DNA from: Epiperipatus broadwayi
Taxonomy: Eukaryota > Onychophora > Udeonychophora > Euonychophora > Peripatidae
NCBI GenBank assembly: GCA_028023455.1
Contig: JAQFVV010006449.1
Span: forward strand, 1,036,812-1,100,811
Reading direction: 5' to 3'
Length of the DNA stretch: 64,000 bases
The stretch's first letter is position 1. Each line of letters begins with the position of its first letter. A program made the translations under genes and the position numbers. This document shows, piece by piece, positions 1 to 13,205 of this stretch. The notes beneath the pieces were generated by a model, which saw nothing but the letters and a program-made list of their open reading frames with translations, had not been told where the DNA came from and did no database searches.

Positions 1-1900
1 TTGTTGCTGTTGCATTTTTATAAATATTCTTTAAAATATGACAATATCCTGGATCTATACCTTGATGATCCAATGCTTTAATCACTGAAGAAATGTTTAT
101 AGAATCAAATGCCTTTTCATAATCTACAAATCCAAAACATAATGACAACTCATATTCATTTGTCCTTTCTATAACTTCTCTCAATACTTGAATATGATCT
201 AATGTACTAAAACCACTTTTAAATCCAGCTTGTTCTCTTGGTTGGTGAAAATCCAAGGTTCTCTGTAGACGAGTTGTAATTATCTTGGTAAAGATTTTAT
301 ATAAAACTGATAAAAGGCTGATAGGTCTGTAATTTCTAATATCTTCTTTATCACCTTTTTTAAATATTAATATTATTACTGCATTCTTCCAATCATCCGG
401 TACATCTTTATCATTTAGACATTTGGTATATAACTTTGCTAATATTTTTTCTGTTTCTTCACCTGCTTCTTTTAATATATCAATTATAATTCCATCATTA
501 CCTGGAGCCTTTCCTTTTTTCATACATTTAATTGCATTTCTCACTTCTTCATTTAAAATTCTGGGCAATTCGGAAGATGTAATAGATATAGGAGGTACTT
601 GTTCTTTATTACTATATAATTCTTGATAAAAATCTTCTACCAATTTCATAATGTCATCCCTCTTTTTAGTAATAATTCCATCTTTTTTCCTTATTGCAGA
701 TATAAATGTCCTACCAATACCAAAATGTTGTTTTACATTCTTAAGACTTTTATTTTCTTCTACAGCTTTTCTTGCTAGTTCACAGTTATACTTTCTTATA
801 TCATTTTCAACTCTTTTCCGCACCATTTTACAAAATTCGAGATATTCAATTCTTTTTAATGCATCATTCTTGCATATCTTCATATTCCTTCTTTTCTTCA
901 TAAGTTCTCTAGTCTCAGTAGAAATTTTATTAGTCAATTGCTGCTTTTTTCTACCAGCTATCTTTGTTGCAGTTTTTAAAAGTATATCAGTTATTTTCAT
1001 ATTAATTTCATTCAAATCTGAATCATGTTCAAAATCTACTAATACTTGAAACCGATTTGTAAGTTCTAATTTAAATTCATTAGAATGTTTCTGAAGATTA
1101 GGAATATCAACTGTAAATATAGTTTTTCTTAATAATTTTTGTCTCTCTAGTTTTACATTAACATGTATCTTACCCCTTACTAATCGATGATCACTTCCTG
1201 TGTTAAATTTATTAAGAACATTACAATCTTGAAATATGTATTTCCTGTTAGTCAAAATATAATCCAATTCTGCTGTACCTTCATGTGGATGCTTCCATGT
1301 CCATTTCCTTCTAACATTTTTCTCAAAAAAAGAATTCATAATATAAAGTTTTTCCTTCTCTGCAAACTCCACAAGTCTATGTCCTCTCTCATTTCTATTA
1401 CCATAACCAAAATTACCTACAACACTTTCATCTTTCATTTATTTACCAATTCTAGCATTAAAATCTCCCATAACAATTTTAAAATGTTGTTTACTCTGAT
1501 CAAAAGCCTTTTGTACATCCATATAAAAATCTTCTACTACTTCATCACTGTGAGAATTTGTTGGGGCATAAACCTGAATTATCTGCATTTGATATCTGCT
1601 ATTAAGTTGTATAACTAATCTTGCCACTCTGTCTGATACACCATCAATCTCCACAATATTGTTCTTCCACTTTTTATTTATAATGAATCCTACTCCACTT
1701 GTATTTCCAATATTTGTGCCTTTATAATAGAGCATATGTCCACTTTTTAAATCAATTGTCTCTTCACCTTTTCTTCTAACTTCACAAAGTCCAATAATAT
1801 CCCATTTAATATAAGAGAGTTCTTCTTCTAATTCTTGCAATCTTCCTTCACTTGAAAGTGATCTGCAGTTGTAAGTACCTAAATAAAAAGTCGTCATCAA
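1..1900 (-). mobile_element. RTE-type LINE: endonuclease and start of reverse transcriptase, truncated by window edge
   Basis: Non-LTR retrotransposon ORF that would nick target DNA and reverse-transcribe its own RNA. The frame opens at 1900 (MMTTFYLGTYNCRSL) and stays in one frame to base 1 apart from a single TAA at 1439-1441. Apurinic-type endonuclease motifs appear in order: TYNCRS, GLCEVR, VYAPTN, GDFNARIG, then after the stop GSDHRLV near 1180-1200. The RT domain follows below about 660, with [10 protein letters not shown] near 485-520, [15 protein letters not shown] near 300-350 and motif [11 protein letters not shown] near 100-130 with the catalytic Asp intact. The YxDD motif lies outside the window. 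The stop separates GDFN from SDH, so the copy is probably dead or encodes a truncated nuclease. The RTE assignment rests on these motifs and the short N-terminus. Antisense open frames at 651-1049 and 1187-1618 are shadows. Confidence 0.9.
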
Positions 1901-1945
1901 ATGGCAGCCTGGGTCCGCCTCCAGGATATAGATATTTTCTCTAAA

Positions 1946-1948
<3 letters not shown>

Positions 1949-2020
<72 letters not shown>
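1949..2020. repeat. (AT)n microsatellite
   Basis: About 70 bp of uninterrupted AT dinucleotides, starting roughly 50 bp beyond the presumed 5' end of the RTE reading frame. A short open frame through it is only a product of the repeat. Confidence 0.95.
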
Positions 2021-2023
<3 letters not shown>

Positions 2024-2430
2024 GACCTTTGGTTTACTTCATCTATAAACCAAGTGTAAGAAATGAAACTAATTGTAGGCAAAACAATTTTTTTTTAAAT
2101 ATAAGAAAAGTTAAAAGGTTTTATTGGAGAAATAAATAACTAGATAGCTAAAAAAGTAACATATATAGAGACAGTTTGTGTTTGTATAGAATGTAGTGAG
2201 CATTATTTAATGCAGGGGGGATGATTTATTTTTTTTTGCATGCTGCTATAATAATTTGCCAATATAATAATTGAAAAATAAATATTTATATGGCTAAAAT
2301 AAAGTCTTTTGATATTTATTTACTAAAAAGTTGTGAGAATTAAGATTGATTTGATTGTCAGTGGCTTTAGTTAACAGTTTCTTTTCAGGAGAATAAGTTT
2401 AGAGTTATAGAAAATCATAATGGATATTTA

Positions 2431-2552
2431 TAATTACATTCATATTGGCCTTTCAAGCCAATTGTGCAAATGCTTTGCGAGTGTTAAATAATAAATGAAT
2501 ACCCTCAAAGCGTTTGCACAATTGGCTTGAAAGGCCGATATGAATGTAATTA
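2431..2552. repeat. Inverted repeat with 47-bp arms and 28-bp loop
   Basis: Left arm 2431-2477 and right arm 2506-2552 are reverse complements at 45 of 47 positions. Both differences are T in the left arm against G in the right arm, so a plus-strand transcript would stay fully paired with two G-U wobbles. The core contains the 11-mer CAAGCCAATTG and its complement. No transposase is nearby. It could be a foldback element, a MITE or a hairpin-RNA locus. Confidence 0.9.
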
Positions 2553-2560
2553 CAAATTGT

Positions 2561-3723
2561 ATACAGACACTATAAAAATAAATGCTTGTTTATATAATGG
2601 ATATTTATGTTTATGATTATCAGAAGTTATAATTGATTTTATGCTTGTAATTATTAGAAAATTATGATGGATATTTTATGTTCATGTAATCTGAATAAGC
2701 AGTTTTCAATTGAATGGTCCGCACATGTTTGTGTGTGTAATACAGATATATGGGTTCGATATTTTTTTCTTTCCTTTATAGAAATTGATATAATTTTCTA
2801 TATTATTTCATGATAAGTGTGAAAAGGGAAAACTAAATGAATCTGTTTTGATTTATTATTTCTAACTCTAAAATATAAATATAAATAAGAAATTATTTGG
2901 GTCAAAAGAAATGTAACATTTGCTTTACCAAAAAGTGTTAGTAGGCTTATTTTTTGATTAGATTTTCTTTTGATTGCTTTTCCATAAATTAATCATTTAA
3001 GATAAGAAAAGTTGTCAAAATTAACAACTAAGAAATAGTTCAATTGTTCATTCTGAGATGGAATCTTGATTAAGATTTGAGAGGAACCACCTGGAGATAA
3101 AGATTGACAGATGTTTTTTTTCTTTCCCTCTCTTCCACTTCCTCATGAATATAAGAGGGGGGCTGGGGAGAGTGAATCAGTGGAACTTTTGCTAATTGAG
3201 AAGATGTCTGATTAAAATTAATATATCTCTGAAGGTTTTCTCCTAATTTTTTTTAATTTTCTTTCTCAGAGTTAATAATGTATTTAAGTATTACAGTATA
3301 CCAAAATATGAATTTTTAATTCATATCTAAGTGGTGCATGTTTGTTCTTCCTCAAATCAATTATGAACAAGTCAACTTTTAATAAGATATGCTCTGCTGA
3401 ATACCACAATCTGTATATTCAGCTTATTAAAAATTCATATAAGGAGAGAACTATCAGACTTTTGTATGATATGAAAAGATCAATTCATATTTCAATAATT
3501 ATGTGGCTAGTTAAAATTCGTTTGAAGACACTGCAGCAAACTTCTGTATAATGTTTAAAAAGTTAATTCGTGTTTAGTAATCAGAATCTACTTGTCTATA
3601 ATTTAAGCCTTAAAAATGGAAAAGAAGAAAAAGAAACAAATAAATTCAAATCCAGGAAGAAACTCATCAAAATGGAAGGTAGTTAACAGAACTCTTTTAA
3701 AATTTATTAATTATCCTGTAGTT
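2561..3723. other. AT-rich stretch without recognised genes
   Basis: Only AT-rich non-coding sequence is visible. Fragments resembling TATAATGGATATTTAT recur at about 2417, 2597 and 2660, suggesting an old decayed repeat. The short frames at 3342-3551 and from 3616 match no family I know. Confidence 0.5.
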
Positions 3724-3905
3724 ACATTTGATTTAAAATAACCGTCTCCATTTTATCTATTTTGATTCAAATAACTGCCTGTGTGTTTTTATATACACTT
3801 GATTTAAAATAACTATCTACGTTTTATCTATTTTGATTAAAATAACTGTCTACACGTTTTTATATACATTTGAGTAAAATAACTATCTATGTGTGTGTCT
3901 ATATA
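3724..3905. repeat. 71-bp tandem repeat, about 2.5 copies
   Basis: Unit starts at 3724, 3795 and 3866 give a constant 71-bp period. Each unit begins ACA(C/T)TTGA(T)TTAAAATAAC and contains TTTTATCTATTTTGATT. The third copy is partial. It is a minor local minisatellite. Confidence 0.85.
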
Positions 3906-5663
3906 AGCTATCTCCAAATAAAGTGAACTGAATACAATCAAAGGAAAAGACATTGGAAAGAGACTATCGTAATGTTTGACATTTATTCTTTATTTTATTT
4001 TGTTTATATAATATGTCATTTGTTTTTCATTTCATTATGTTATATAATATGTCGCATGTCTAACCACACTAGATTGTCTTAATTTAATAATTTTGTTTTA
4101 TTTATGTTCTTTAAAATGTTTAAAGGAGTGAAAAGAAAAATGATTTTGATCCAATTGAAGTATAAATACTTGCGTAAATTTAAATTTAAAAAGAAAAGAG
4201 AGAAATGATATAAAATATTTTTTTGTTCTTCTCAAAATTTTAATTTGTGCTTAGTATTAGACATGATATGGATGATCATGTGAAAAACCATAATTATGCT
4301 ATAAGTGTTGATGATCTGTTATTAATAGAAATATTGGATGTATGTTGTTGGCTTGACTGTTTAAAATTGAAATAATTCATATATGTTTTGATTCGGGATC
4401 TGGTTAGTCTTTGTCATTTATCTGGGCTGCAATCAATGTAGATTGGGCATATATAAAGCAATAAATGCTTGTTGTTTCTGAGGTAGAGTTATCTTATCAC
4501 CTCATAGATGGGAAATGGCTGTCTCATGATTTATTTACCATGGCAGTAGGAGATGACTGAGTTTCACTCCATTTATTTTGTTGAGATAGGGAATTATTAA
4601 TAAAGTTATTGTTCAAGTTGTAGAAAATGTTGTGCATGCCTATATTGAATAAGTGTATAGACAAGAGTTCTCAACATGATTTTAGGTCTCAAGAGATGAC
4701 CTCTCTCTCTCTCTGGCTAAAGCCAACATTTGAAGTTAGGAGTTGTTTTTTTTTTTAATTTCCCTTACAAAGATGCTGCTGTGTGCGCATTATAAAATAT
4801 TGCATGGTGTAGGATATGAAGAGTTGTTTTTTTTTTTTCTTATGTGGGAAAGAATGAAAGTTGCCCTGACAGAATAAGGATTCAGTCAGATGAATATGTA
4901 TGATGGGGATGACAAAGATTTTAATTAATAAACTAACCGATCTGTATTGATTTTGTAAATGATGGTAAATTGAGGTCGTCAAGTTGGATTGACATACTGA
5001 CTATCTAGATATATACGGTCAATAACTCAAAAACATAAAGATCTGACAGGTATGAACATAAAAGTGTAGGTTTTTGAATTTAAACTCATCTTCAAGATCA
5101 GTGGGGGATTTTTCATGGCATGTCATCCCTCTTCATCAGAAATGTAAAAATTATTGCTTGATGAAATTATTTAAAAAGTTATGATTATTTAACATTGCTA
5201 GTTAGGATAATTTAAACTAATAAATTATCTTGGAAGAGTCCAATGGATAATGTTTACAATAAAAAAAGGGGGGAAGTAGAAATTTGTAGGTTTTCTTCTC
5301 TTTCAAGATATAGGTTTTCTTAAAGTTAAAAAAATACGGAAATTCCGTTTGTGTTTGTTTATTATTATTATTTATTTCTTGATAAATAAATGGGTCAAAA
5401 CAATAAATAAGTCATTCAGAAAATTAGTTAATTTAAACATGTATTCGAAGCATAGTCTTTAATAGATCTGAAATCATATATTTGAGTGTAGCAATATTAT
5501 ATTTGAGTGTGTTTTTATTTTATTTTTATCATTATTGTTAACGTAATAAAATTTATGAGTATTATAAAATTACATTGTGTCTTGTGTTTTGATGTTTCAA
5601 ATATCTCCAGAATCTACCACCAGCACCTATATTTAAAGTAATAGTAGTTTATAATTTAATTTA
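3906..5663. other. AT-rich stretch without recognised genes
   Basis: Contains a short CT run near 4700 and poly-T tracts near 4745 and 4830. No coding pattern, RNA gene or transposon motif was seen on either strand. Confidence 0.5.
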
Positions 5664-5900
5664 ATTACTCATTTTATATTGATAATTTATTTCCATGATT
5701 GATTTACAGTATTGTTTTTTATATTGGTTATTCCCATATTCGATTCACATAATTCATTTTATATTGATAATTAATTTCCACGATCGATTTGCAGTAGTCA
5801 TTATTACATTGTTTCCATATTCAATTCACATAATTCATTTTTGTACAAGTCACTTTTATATAATTCATTTTCACATAATTTATTAATTTATTTTCATAAT
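5664..5900. repeat. Decayed tandem repeat of roughly 85 bp
   Basis: The phrase TTATATTGATAATT followed by ATTTCCA(T/C)GAT(T/C)GATTT occurs near 5674 and again near 5760. CATATTCGATTCACATAATTCATTT near 5735 is repeated as CATATTCAATTCACATAATTC near 5817. The open frame at 5695-5886 just runs through this repeat. Confidence 0.6.
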
Positions 5901-7090
5901 TAATTTGCATAATCTAATTTTATGATTTATTTCCGTATTTTACTTACAAGTAAATTTTGATTGATTTATCTGGTTAATGTTCATGGTTCTACTTCCATAG
6001 TTTACTTTGGCAATATATGATAGATTTAGAATTATTAATTAATATTTGGTCAATAGATTAGATATAATAGAATAAAATGATAGGGAATAGTTAAGTTAAG
6101 TTTAATAAATTTAATCTTTTGGTTCGTTATAATGTTGTGATTATTGGGATCAGACATAAAATCCCTTTCCTGCTCCCAGTGTTTAGAGTAATTCCCACTA
6201 GTAAACTCGTATTAAAATTTATTTAACATATTTGGGATCATATCCATTACAATGTAATCGCTTATAAGGGCACCTCTTGACAGATCTAGACCTTGAGAAA
6301 GAGCAGTTCGAATATTAATCTAAGAGCTAGTTTGGAAATCAAGTAGCATATTATCATAAAATTATTACACTGTTATTAAAATAGGGATCAGGTATTGATA
6401 GTCGATTGACAGGTTAATTTATGTGTTTAGAGAAATAAGATTAGGGATTCTCAGATTAGAGAACATAACACAGACATTCCGTGTTATATAATTGTAGCTA
6501 TTGAAAGTGATAGATGCTGAGAACGAGAAATAAAGTAATGGAATTAAATGGGGAGGATTTATTTATGATAATTTTTATCTAGTATCAAATTAAATAATAA
6601 TTTTATATTGTGAACATAGATTATGAGTTCTCTGCATCAATTACTGATTTATTTCCAGTCAGATATAAATGAGAAATGTATATAATATTTTCCGTAGTTA
6701 CCACTCGAGATCAGATATTTATAATAAAGTTGTGGAAGAAAGTTGTCTCATTATTATAAATTTTATAATAAATTTATCATGAAATATTTGCATGACTAAT
6801 GCTAGGATTGAAATTAAGACCACATAGATTGAATGGTTTTATCAATATTATTGTTATTATTTTTTTTTTTTGAGAGAGACAATTTAATTACTTTCTCCAG
6901 TATCTTCTATAGTCCTAAATATGGCTAATGATGATGATCTCTGGCGGGCATTACAATTTATAGCTGCAATTTGGCGCACGGGTATATTTGATCCTAAAGT
7001 TAGTAGAAAATTCAATTGACTACCTATTTGAAATAAATGAGAGTTTGTTAAGGTTAAATAAGTGAAATAGTGCGCTGAGAAAGTTGAGGC

Positions 7091-7092
<2 letters not shown>
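5901..7092. other. AT-rich stretch; one weak coding-like patch at 6884-7093
   Basis: Mostly non-coding. The minus-strand frame 6884-7093 has less biased composition than its surroundings and follows a possible acceptor (TTCAAATAG near 7025), but its protein resembles no family that I can name. Confidence 0.4.
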
Positions 7093-7093
<1 letters not shown>

Positions 7094-7127
<34 letters not shown>

Positions 7128-7135
7128 TATAAGTA

Positions 7136-7169
<34 letters not shown>

Positions 7170-7184
7170 TACTTATAGTTTTAT
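7094..7184. repeat. AT microsatellite palindrome
   Basis: Two (AT)n runs (about 7094-7122 and 7138-7168). The 18-mer ATAAAACTATAAGTAGTA from 7121 is mirrored by TACTACTTATAGTTTTAT ending at 7183. The whole block can fold into a cruciform. Confidence 0.85.
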
Positions 7185-8164
7185 ATACATGACTTTACAT
7201 TTAATATATAGCTTATTTTGATATAGATTTTCCGATGTTTATTAAATCTTTTTATTTAAATCACCTATGAAATTCAATTAAGTCCTTATAAAGAAAAAAA
7301 TAGAAATACTTTTAATCTTCTTAATGCTTTGAAAATTACATTAAATGATTAATGTATGGTTAATTATAAAAAAAAATAATAAATAGTAATTGTCAGGTTT
7401 CTATTTTGAAGCTGAGAAAAGCAATCAAAGAACTTGATATTCTATTTGTTTTTATATATCGACAAATATGTTCCTTAATATATATTTTCTTCCACTTTGA
7501 AGACATACTAGTGATTCATAGTGACTGAAATATGAATTACTTTTCGATGGCTATATTGGTTCTGGTCAAAAATATAGAAAACATAATTTACCCAGTGAGC
7601 TGTTCTCATAGAACTGGATGAATTATAAATAGATCAACAAAGAACCTTGTGACATTACCCAATTTCAAGATGTAATAAAATTATCGCATGACTAAATAAT
7701 TAGTCACCCTCCTTTTATCACAATCACATTAAAACTTTGTTATAAAACAAAAAAAAAATATTTTGAATTTAATACTAGATTGAGACTTCTTTGTTCAAAT
7801 AAAATAATTTTACGTTGGAAAATTAAACTTATTCGCAGAATACATTAAAAGAAAATGTTATTTTCTCAAATACGCAAATATGCATACACAAATAATTTAA
7901 CGCTTTTGTCTGTATAGTTGTTATCGTAATGTTTAATTCAGGTTATATTATTTATGGCCAGACAATTATAAGTAATTTATAATTAATCTACATTTTACTC
8001 ATTGTGACTTTTTATGATACTGAATATTGGAACTAATTAATAGTAGCACCAAAATATTATATATATATATACTTTTTATGTATAAAAGTTTTATACTACT
8101 TTGCTGATTATTTGTAAAAGATATTTTAAATAAAACCATTTGAAATCGAAATACACAAAGTTAC

Positions 8165-8286
8165 CATCCAGGGAGCGTCTCCTTCGTTTGCCTTTGTACC
8201 ACCAGCTATGCGCTTAGATCTTCTCAGAGGTTGAGATGAAAGTATATTCTGATCATTTTCTTCATGCTCAATAGAATACGATGCCA
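8165..8286 (-). CDS. Single exon of a trypsin-like serine protease (zymogen activation segment)
   Basis: The 122-bp exon, read on the minus strand, encodes about 40 residues ending LRRSKR-IAGGTKANEGDAPWM. The basic SKR followed by IAGG is the classical zymogen cleavage site (usually R-IVGG) of S1-family proteases, and KANEGDAPWM matches the start of the mature catalytic domain. An acceptor (AAACTTATTTTAG) precedes base 8286, and a possible donor (ATG-GTAACT) follows 8165. The exon enters in mid-codon and leaves in phase 0. Beyond 8165 the frame runs into unrelated sequence and a stop at 8126. No exon with the catalytic His, Asp or Ser was found in the window, so it belongs to a gene with introns over 8 kb, or is a stranded or pseudogene exon. 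S1-family assignment is firm; gene identity is unknown. Confidence 0.75.
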
Positions 8287-8339
8287 CTAAAATAAGTTTA
8301 AAATATTTATATTCAATCAAATATATATGTATACACACA

Positions 8340-11300
8340 AACTAACACCCACACACGCATATATATATATATTAATCCTTGGATTTGCCAAGAAAGCTGA
8401 CGTTTCAGTTACTACTGATATTTAACTAAAAAAAATTATAAATTATTCACCCATATTTATAAATTATAATTATTAAAATTATATAACCATAAGCAAATCT
8501 AAATAGTAAATGATTTAAAATATTTCTGTCATGAATAAATAATAGTGTATTTTACTTTATCGTCTAGCTAAAATATTTTAAACTTATAATTAAAGTAGAT
8601 TTCTAACAATTTAAATCTAAACTTATAGCTGAAAATATTACAGAAGTATAAATTGTTCTAATACAACTTTGACTAACTAGATTGATGCCTGAATTAACTA
8701 TAATATCAATTGAAATTAATGTTAAAAGTTAATGTGTAGTTGTTATAATTAAAGCAAAGTATTTTATTTTAACTATTTTTAAAAGATAATCAGTTAATGT
8801 GTTTAAATAATATTATTAAAATTGAGTTTAGAGATTAAACCAAATTGGTTTAATTTAAAAATAGATAATTTGCTCAGACCTATTTAATAAAACATTTAAA
8901 TTATTTGGTTTAAAAGATAGGGAATGATTTCTGAATGTGTGAGCATGCTTGCCTGTCATAGTAAATTAAAATTTTATATTAAAATAAATAAATTTAAATA
9001 AAATATTAGTGAAGCTTTAAATTTATTCATTGACACAATTTAAAAAAGATTAAAAGTTAGTAAAATATTTTTTTATTATTTTTATTTAAAAAAAAAAAAA
9101 ATTAATAATTGTAATATTCTTATATTGTAACATTTTTTTCTAGTTGTATTATTACTATTTTACATTCAGTTCATAGATCAATCATCTGTTAATTTGAATG
9201 TGGAGAAATCAAGAGGAAATGATATTTCTTGTCAAACAGAATGGTTGGTGACAGCAAGTTATAAAATGCAGACACACATGTTGAGGGAAGATGTGGGTTA
9301 AAAGGACAGCAGCAGCAAAAGGAGAAAAGCAGATTGAAAGGGAAGAGAAGTTTATTTTCCACAATCCATCAGAGTTGGCAGACAAAGTTTAAAACTTTGA
9401 CAAGCAAAAGTAAAGTATAACATTTTTAATAAACATATTTTCTTCCCAAATAAAATCAATATGTACAATTTAATGGGGTACTAAATCTCATCTCAAATTA
9501 ATCCAAAATCTGAATTAAATAGTGAAGGAAAAATTTAGAAGACAAATGTTAACTAATTGTCATCTGATGATGAAAGCATTATTTTCCAAAGCTAAGAGAT
9601 TACTGATATCCAGCTTACCTTATTCTAATTCATTTAAAACATTATTCATTATGGATTATTTGAATTTCTTATTTTGAAGCAAATTCATTGGAAATTTATC
9701 TCATTAACTATAACAGTTTTAATATTCTTTATAATTTGTTAAGAAAATATAATTATTCAGAATCTTTTAAAATGTTTTATTGTTGTTTGTGTCATGGAAA
9801 TTTATTTAAAAGAACTAATTATTCAGGAAAAAATATATTTTGTTGTAAACTCTTATTATCATCTTGCTATCATAATAATTAAATAGTTATTTATCTTATT
9901 GACTAAAAAGAAAAGCTTAATAATGTCATTTATGCTTTCACTTATGCAAATATTCCAAATTTTAAAAATTTATAGGTTTAGAATTTATTTTCTTTATTAA
10001 ATATAAATGATTAACAAAGTTATTATATTTCTATGAAATGTTTTTACTTAATATTGTTTTTAAACTTGCTTAAAATTTAAAGAAGGAAATTTTGATCAAA
10101 CCGCTATATAAAAGTATTGAATAAACCATGTTATATTTAAATGTTTGATTCAGAAATCTTCCTTAATTATAAAAGATATATGTTTGACAATATGCTGTAC
10201 TAATATTATTTAAAAGACTATTTACATTGAATACAAAATGTTTACAACCAAAGCGCTGCCTTAAATATTGTGCTTAAAAAAACCCTGATTGAATCGGGGA
10301 AATGTGCTAATTGTTATATTAAAATAATTATCTACCATAAATAAAGTGAAAAAACAATGTAATGTGATAATAATTGTTGGTCTGTCTTGCTAAGTATATG
10401 TTTAATGATTTGCAAAATAATGGCTAGTCGTTTGTTCATAATTCTTTGTGTGTATGCATGTATGAGTCTTTATAGAAGAAAAGAACTGTGACTGCAAATG
10501 TATCTTTTGAATTTTATTATCATCTTAGAGAGAATATAATTACTAGCTAAATTTATTTGTTATTAAACCAGGAGCTGTGCAATATTAAGAACTTGAATTT
10601 TTTTTATTAATAAAATAAAAATATTTAATAAAATTTTATGCTTAGGTTCAAGTTATACATTTACAATTTGTTATTATTATATTTTATTTTAAATATTAAT
10701 TATTTTTTTATATTTATGTGTTATGATCTAACATGCCTGACAGAGGTTCACTTATTATGATTAATGATACTATACGCTATATAATGATTTATTATTAAGT
10801 TATTTTAAAGAATATTATTTTGTCTTATAATGTGACTATATTTTCATAATGAATGCTTAAGTCTATAAAATTGATATATATTTTTTGTTTCATTTAATTG
10901 CTTATGGTTACATTTATTCCGTGTATTTGACAATTAATTATAAACTCGTTATAAATATAACCAATAAAGTAATAATATAATTCCCCTGTAGTATATATGA
11001 TATATGTTATCTGATCATTGTAAGTTTCCAAGTCATACAAATTTTATTTCCACCTTGAGAGGTTGGAGGTGGAGCTTAGTTCTCTCATTGTTGTTATTGA
11101 AATAATTTAAATATTTTATTAGGAGAGAGAAGGTGACTCTCTTCGATATTGTTGATATTTTCCTTGAGTGATATCTTTCTTGTGTTTTATGATTGTAGTT
11201 TGGTTGTTCAGTCCTGTTTATTCTATATGTCTAGAGACAAGGGTCCTAACATATTTTATTGCTCTCAGAATGTAGGTACATATTCTGGGTTCATTTCATC

Positions 11301-13200
11301 AGTAGGTTAATTGCTTTATTAGCTTTTTCTCTTGGCAGTCTTTTTAGTAAGTATTTTCCACCATGCATGGTGCAATTGATATTTAGTTTGTTGGTCATTA
11401 TATTTTTTTTGTTATTTTGAAGTGTACCATTCTTTTATGGGGAACACTTTTAACTTTCTGTGTGTAGGCTGAGAGTTGTTTTCTGTTTTTTGCCAGTGCT
11501 ACATGAGATAAAACAGATAATGATTTATTCAAAATTATAAATTTATATTCTTTAGTCTAAATAAGCAATATGCATCATCATCATCCAGAAAGAAGTTATT
11601 GCTGGATTGGTAAGATTTAAAGATCATTCACATTTACTCATTGTTCAGACAAGTAGCATGGAGTATGTGGGGTGGGGATATTTATTAATATTAGTAAAGT
11701 TGTATTACTTCATATGTACATAATATTTTATTGATAATAGTGATAAAATAAGTATTTTAACTTGAAAGATAATTTTCTGGAGTAATCTCTTACTGGTTGA
11801 ATGTACTTGTCCATGTAAGATTATCACTGGTTGTGGATATATAATTCAGTCATTTAATTAGTTAATTTCAGTACATTTTAAATTGTAAAAGTATTTTTCT
11901 ATAAGTAACTGCATTAGACAGTTGTAAATATGTTTTGACATTCATTTTGTAAAAGACATCCATGGTGCTCATGAATCTGTTCATTGTAAATAAATGCTAT
12001 TTTGTTATTAAATCTTGGGTAGTGTCTCTATAATATTTTGGCTGTTCACCAATCTATAAACAAAAATCTGAACATTAAACTTGTGATAAACACTTATACA
12101 AGAGTGCAATAAATAATTAGGGTTTGTCTCTAATTTTAAAATACAAAAAAAAGAGCTTCCTAAATATATCATTCTGTGGTGGGAAATAAAACGTGAAGGT
12201 CAGGTGGCTAGCAGGTTTCTCTGGACATAGCAGTTCAGAGATTTCTGACCCCAAAAAAGGAGAAGCCACAGTGTATAAAATCACATGCTAAATATTACTT
12301 AAGACATAATAAAGTTTACTGGCATGATAAACAATATATAAAATAGAGATAATATCACAACCTCATATAATAATAAGCAAACTGATGAAATATAGCAATA
12401 ATAGCACAACCTAGCTGAGTATATAAAACTGTAGCAAAACAATTTAATAAGAAATTATACATTTTCTTTGTGAACTCTTTCATTTTTTTAGATATATAAC
12501 TTCCATATATATATCCATTGTTTTTTTTATTTTATAAATAATTTTATATAAATAAAGATACAATAAAAGACAAATAACTCCCAAGATGCATTTCATGCTG
12601 AAGCAGCACTCATCAGTTGGGCCAGGTCATCCTCTCTCATATATATCTTTATTACATGAATAGTATTTATGTAGAACAAATTGTCTCATTTTTATTTTCA
12701 AGCATCAATTTACTCTATTCCCAACTTTTACATCATCATCTTTTTGATAAGCACATGATGATTATTACTAATCATTTATTAAACTAGAGATTATTATTCA
12801 CATTGTAAATAATTTCATACTCAACTAATATAATATATTCTAAAAATATTTTCAATAATAGTAATATTCTGAGAAACATATTAAAACTATACATACATAA
12901 TACATAGAAAAAATAGTAAACATAATGCATGTATAAATAAATCTTAAAACTAAATATGTATACTCCTTTTTACCAATTAAAAATTAATAGTTCTTAAATC
13001 TTTGATTTCCATACCATTTAACAACATAGCACTTCAAATAAAGAGTCCTTCTACATACTGAAGATTTTTGCAAAATATCCAGACAATATTGCATTTTATA
13101 TTTTAGAAAGTAGGCAATTAAAATTTTAAGCTATGTAAAATATTAAATGCTGACATTAGTAAAAAACTGTCTCAAATAATTTGGCTCTATAAGACAAAAT
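8340..13200. other. Long AT-rich stretch without recognised genes
   Basis: About 4.9 kb of strongly AT-rich DNA. A patch near 9190-9360 has higher GC content but every frame carries stops. Patches near 12170-12270 and 12580-12640 look like old dispersed-repeat pieces but cannot be classified by eye. Confidence 0.45.
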
Positions 13201-13205
13201 ATAAG

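Noticed and set aside
651-1618. Plus-strand frames of 132 and 143 codons with hydrophobic, membrane-like sequence
   Set aside because: They are antisense to the RTE LINE ORF; the hydrophobicity comes from reading A-rich coding sequence backwards.
6884-7093. Minus-strand 69-codon frame with VRQIAAINCNARQRSS, vaguely like a HEAT-repeat or LINE tail
   Set aside because: No alignment convincing enough to name a family; the frame is short and flanked by AT repeats.
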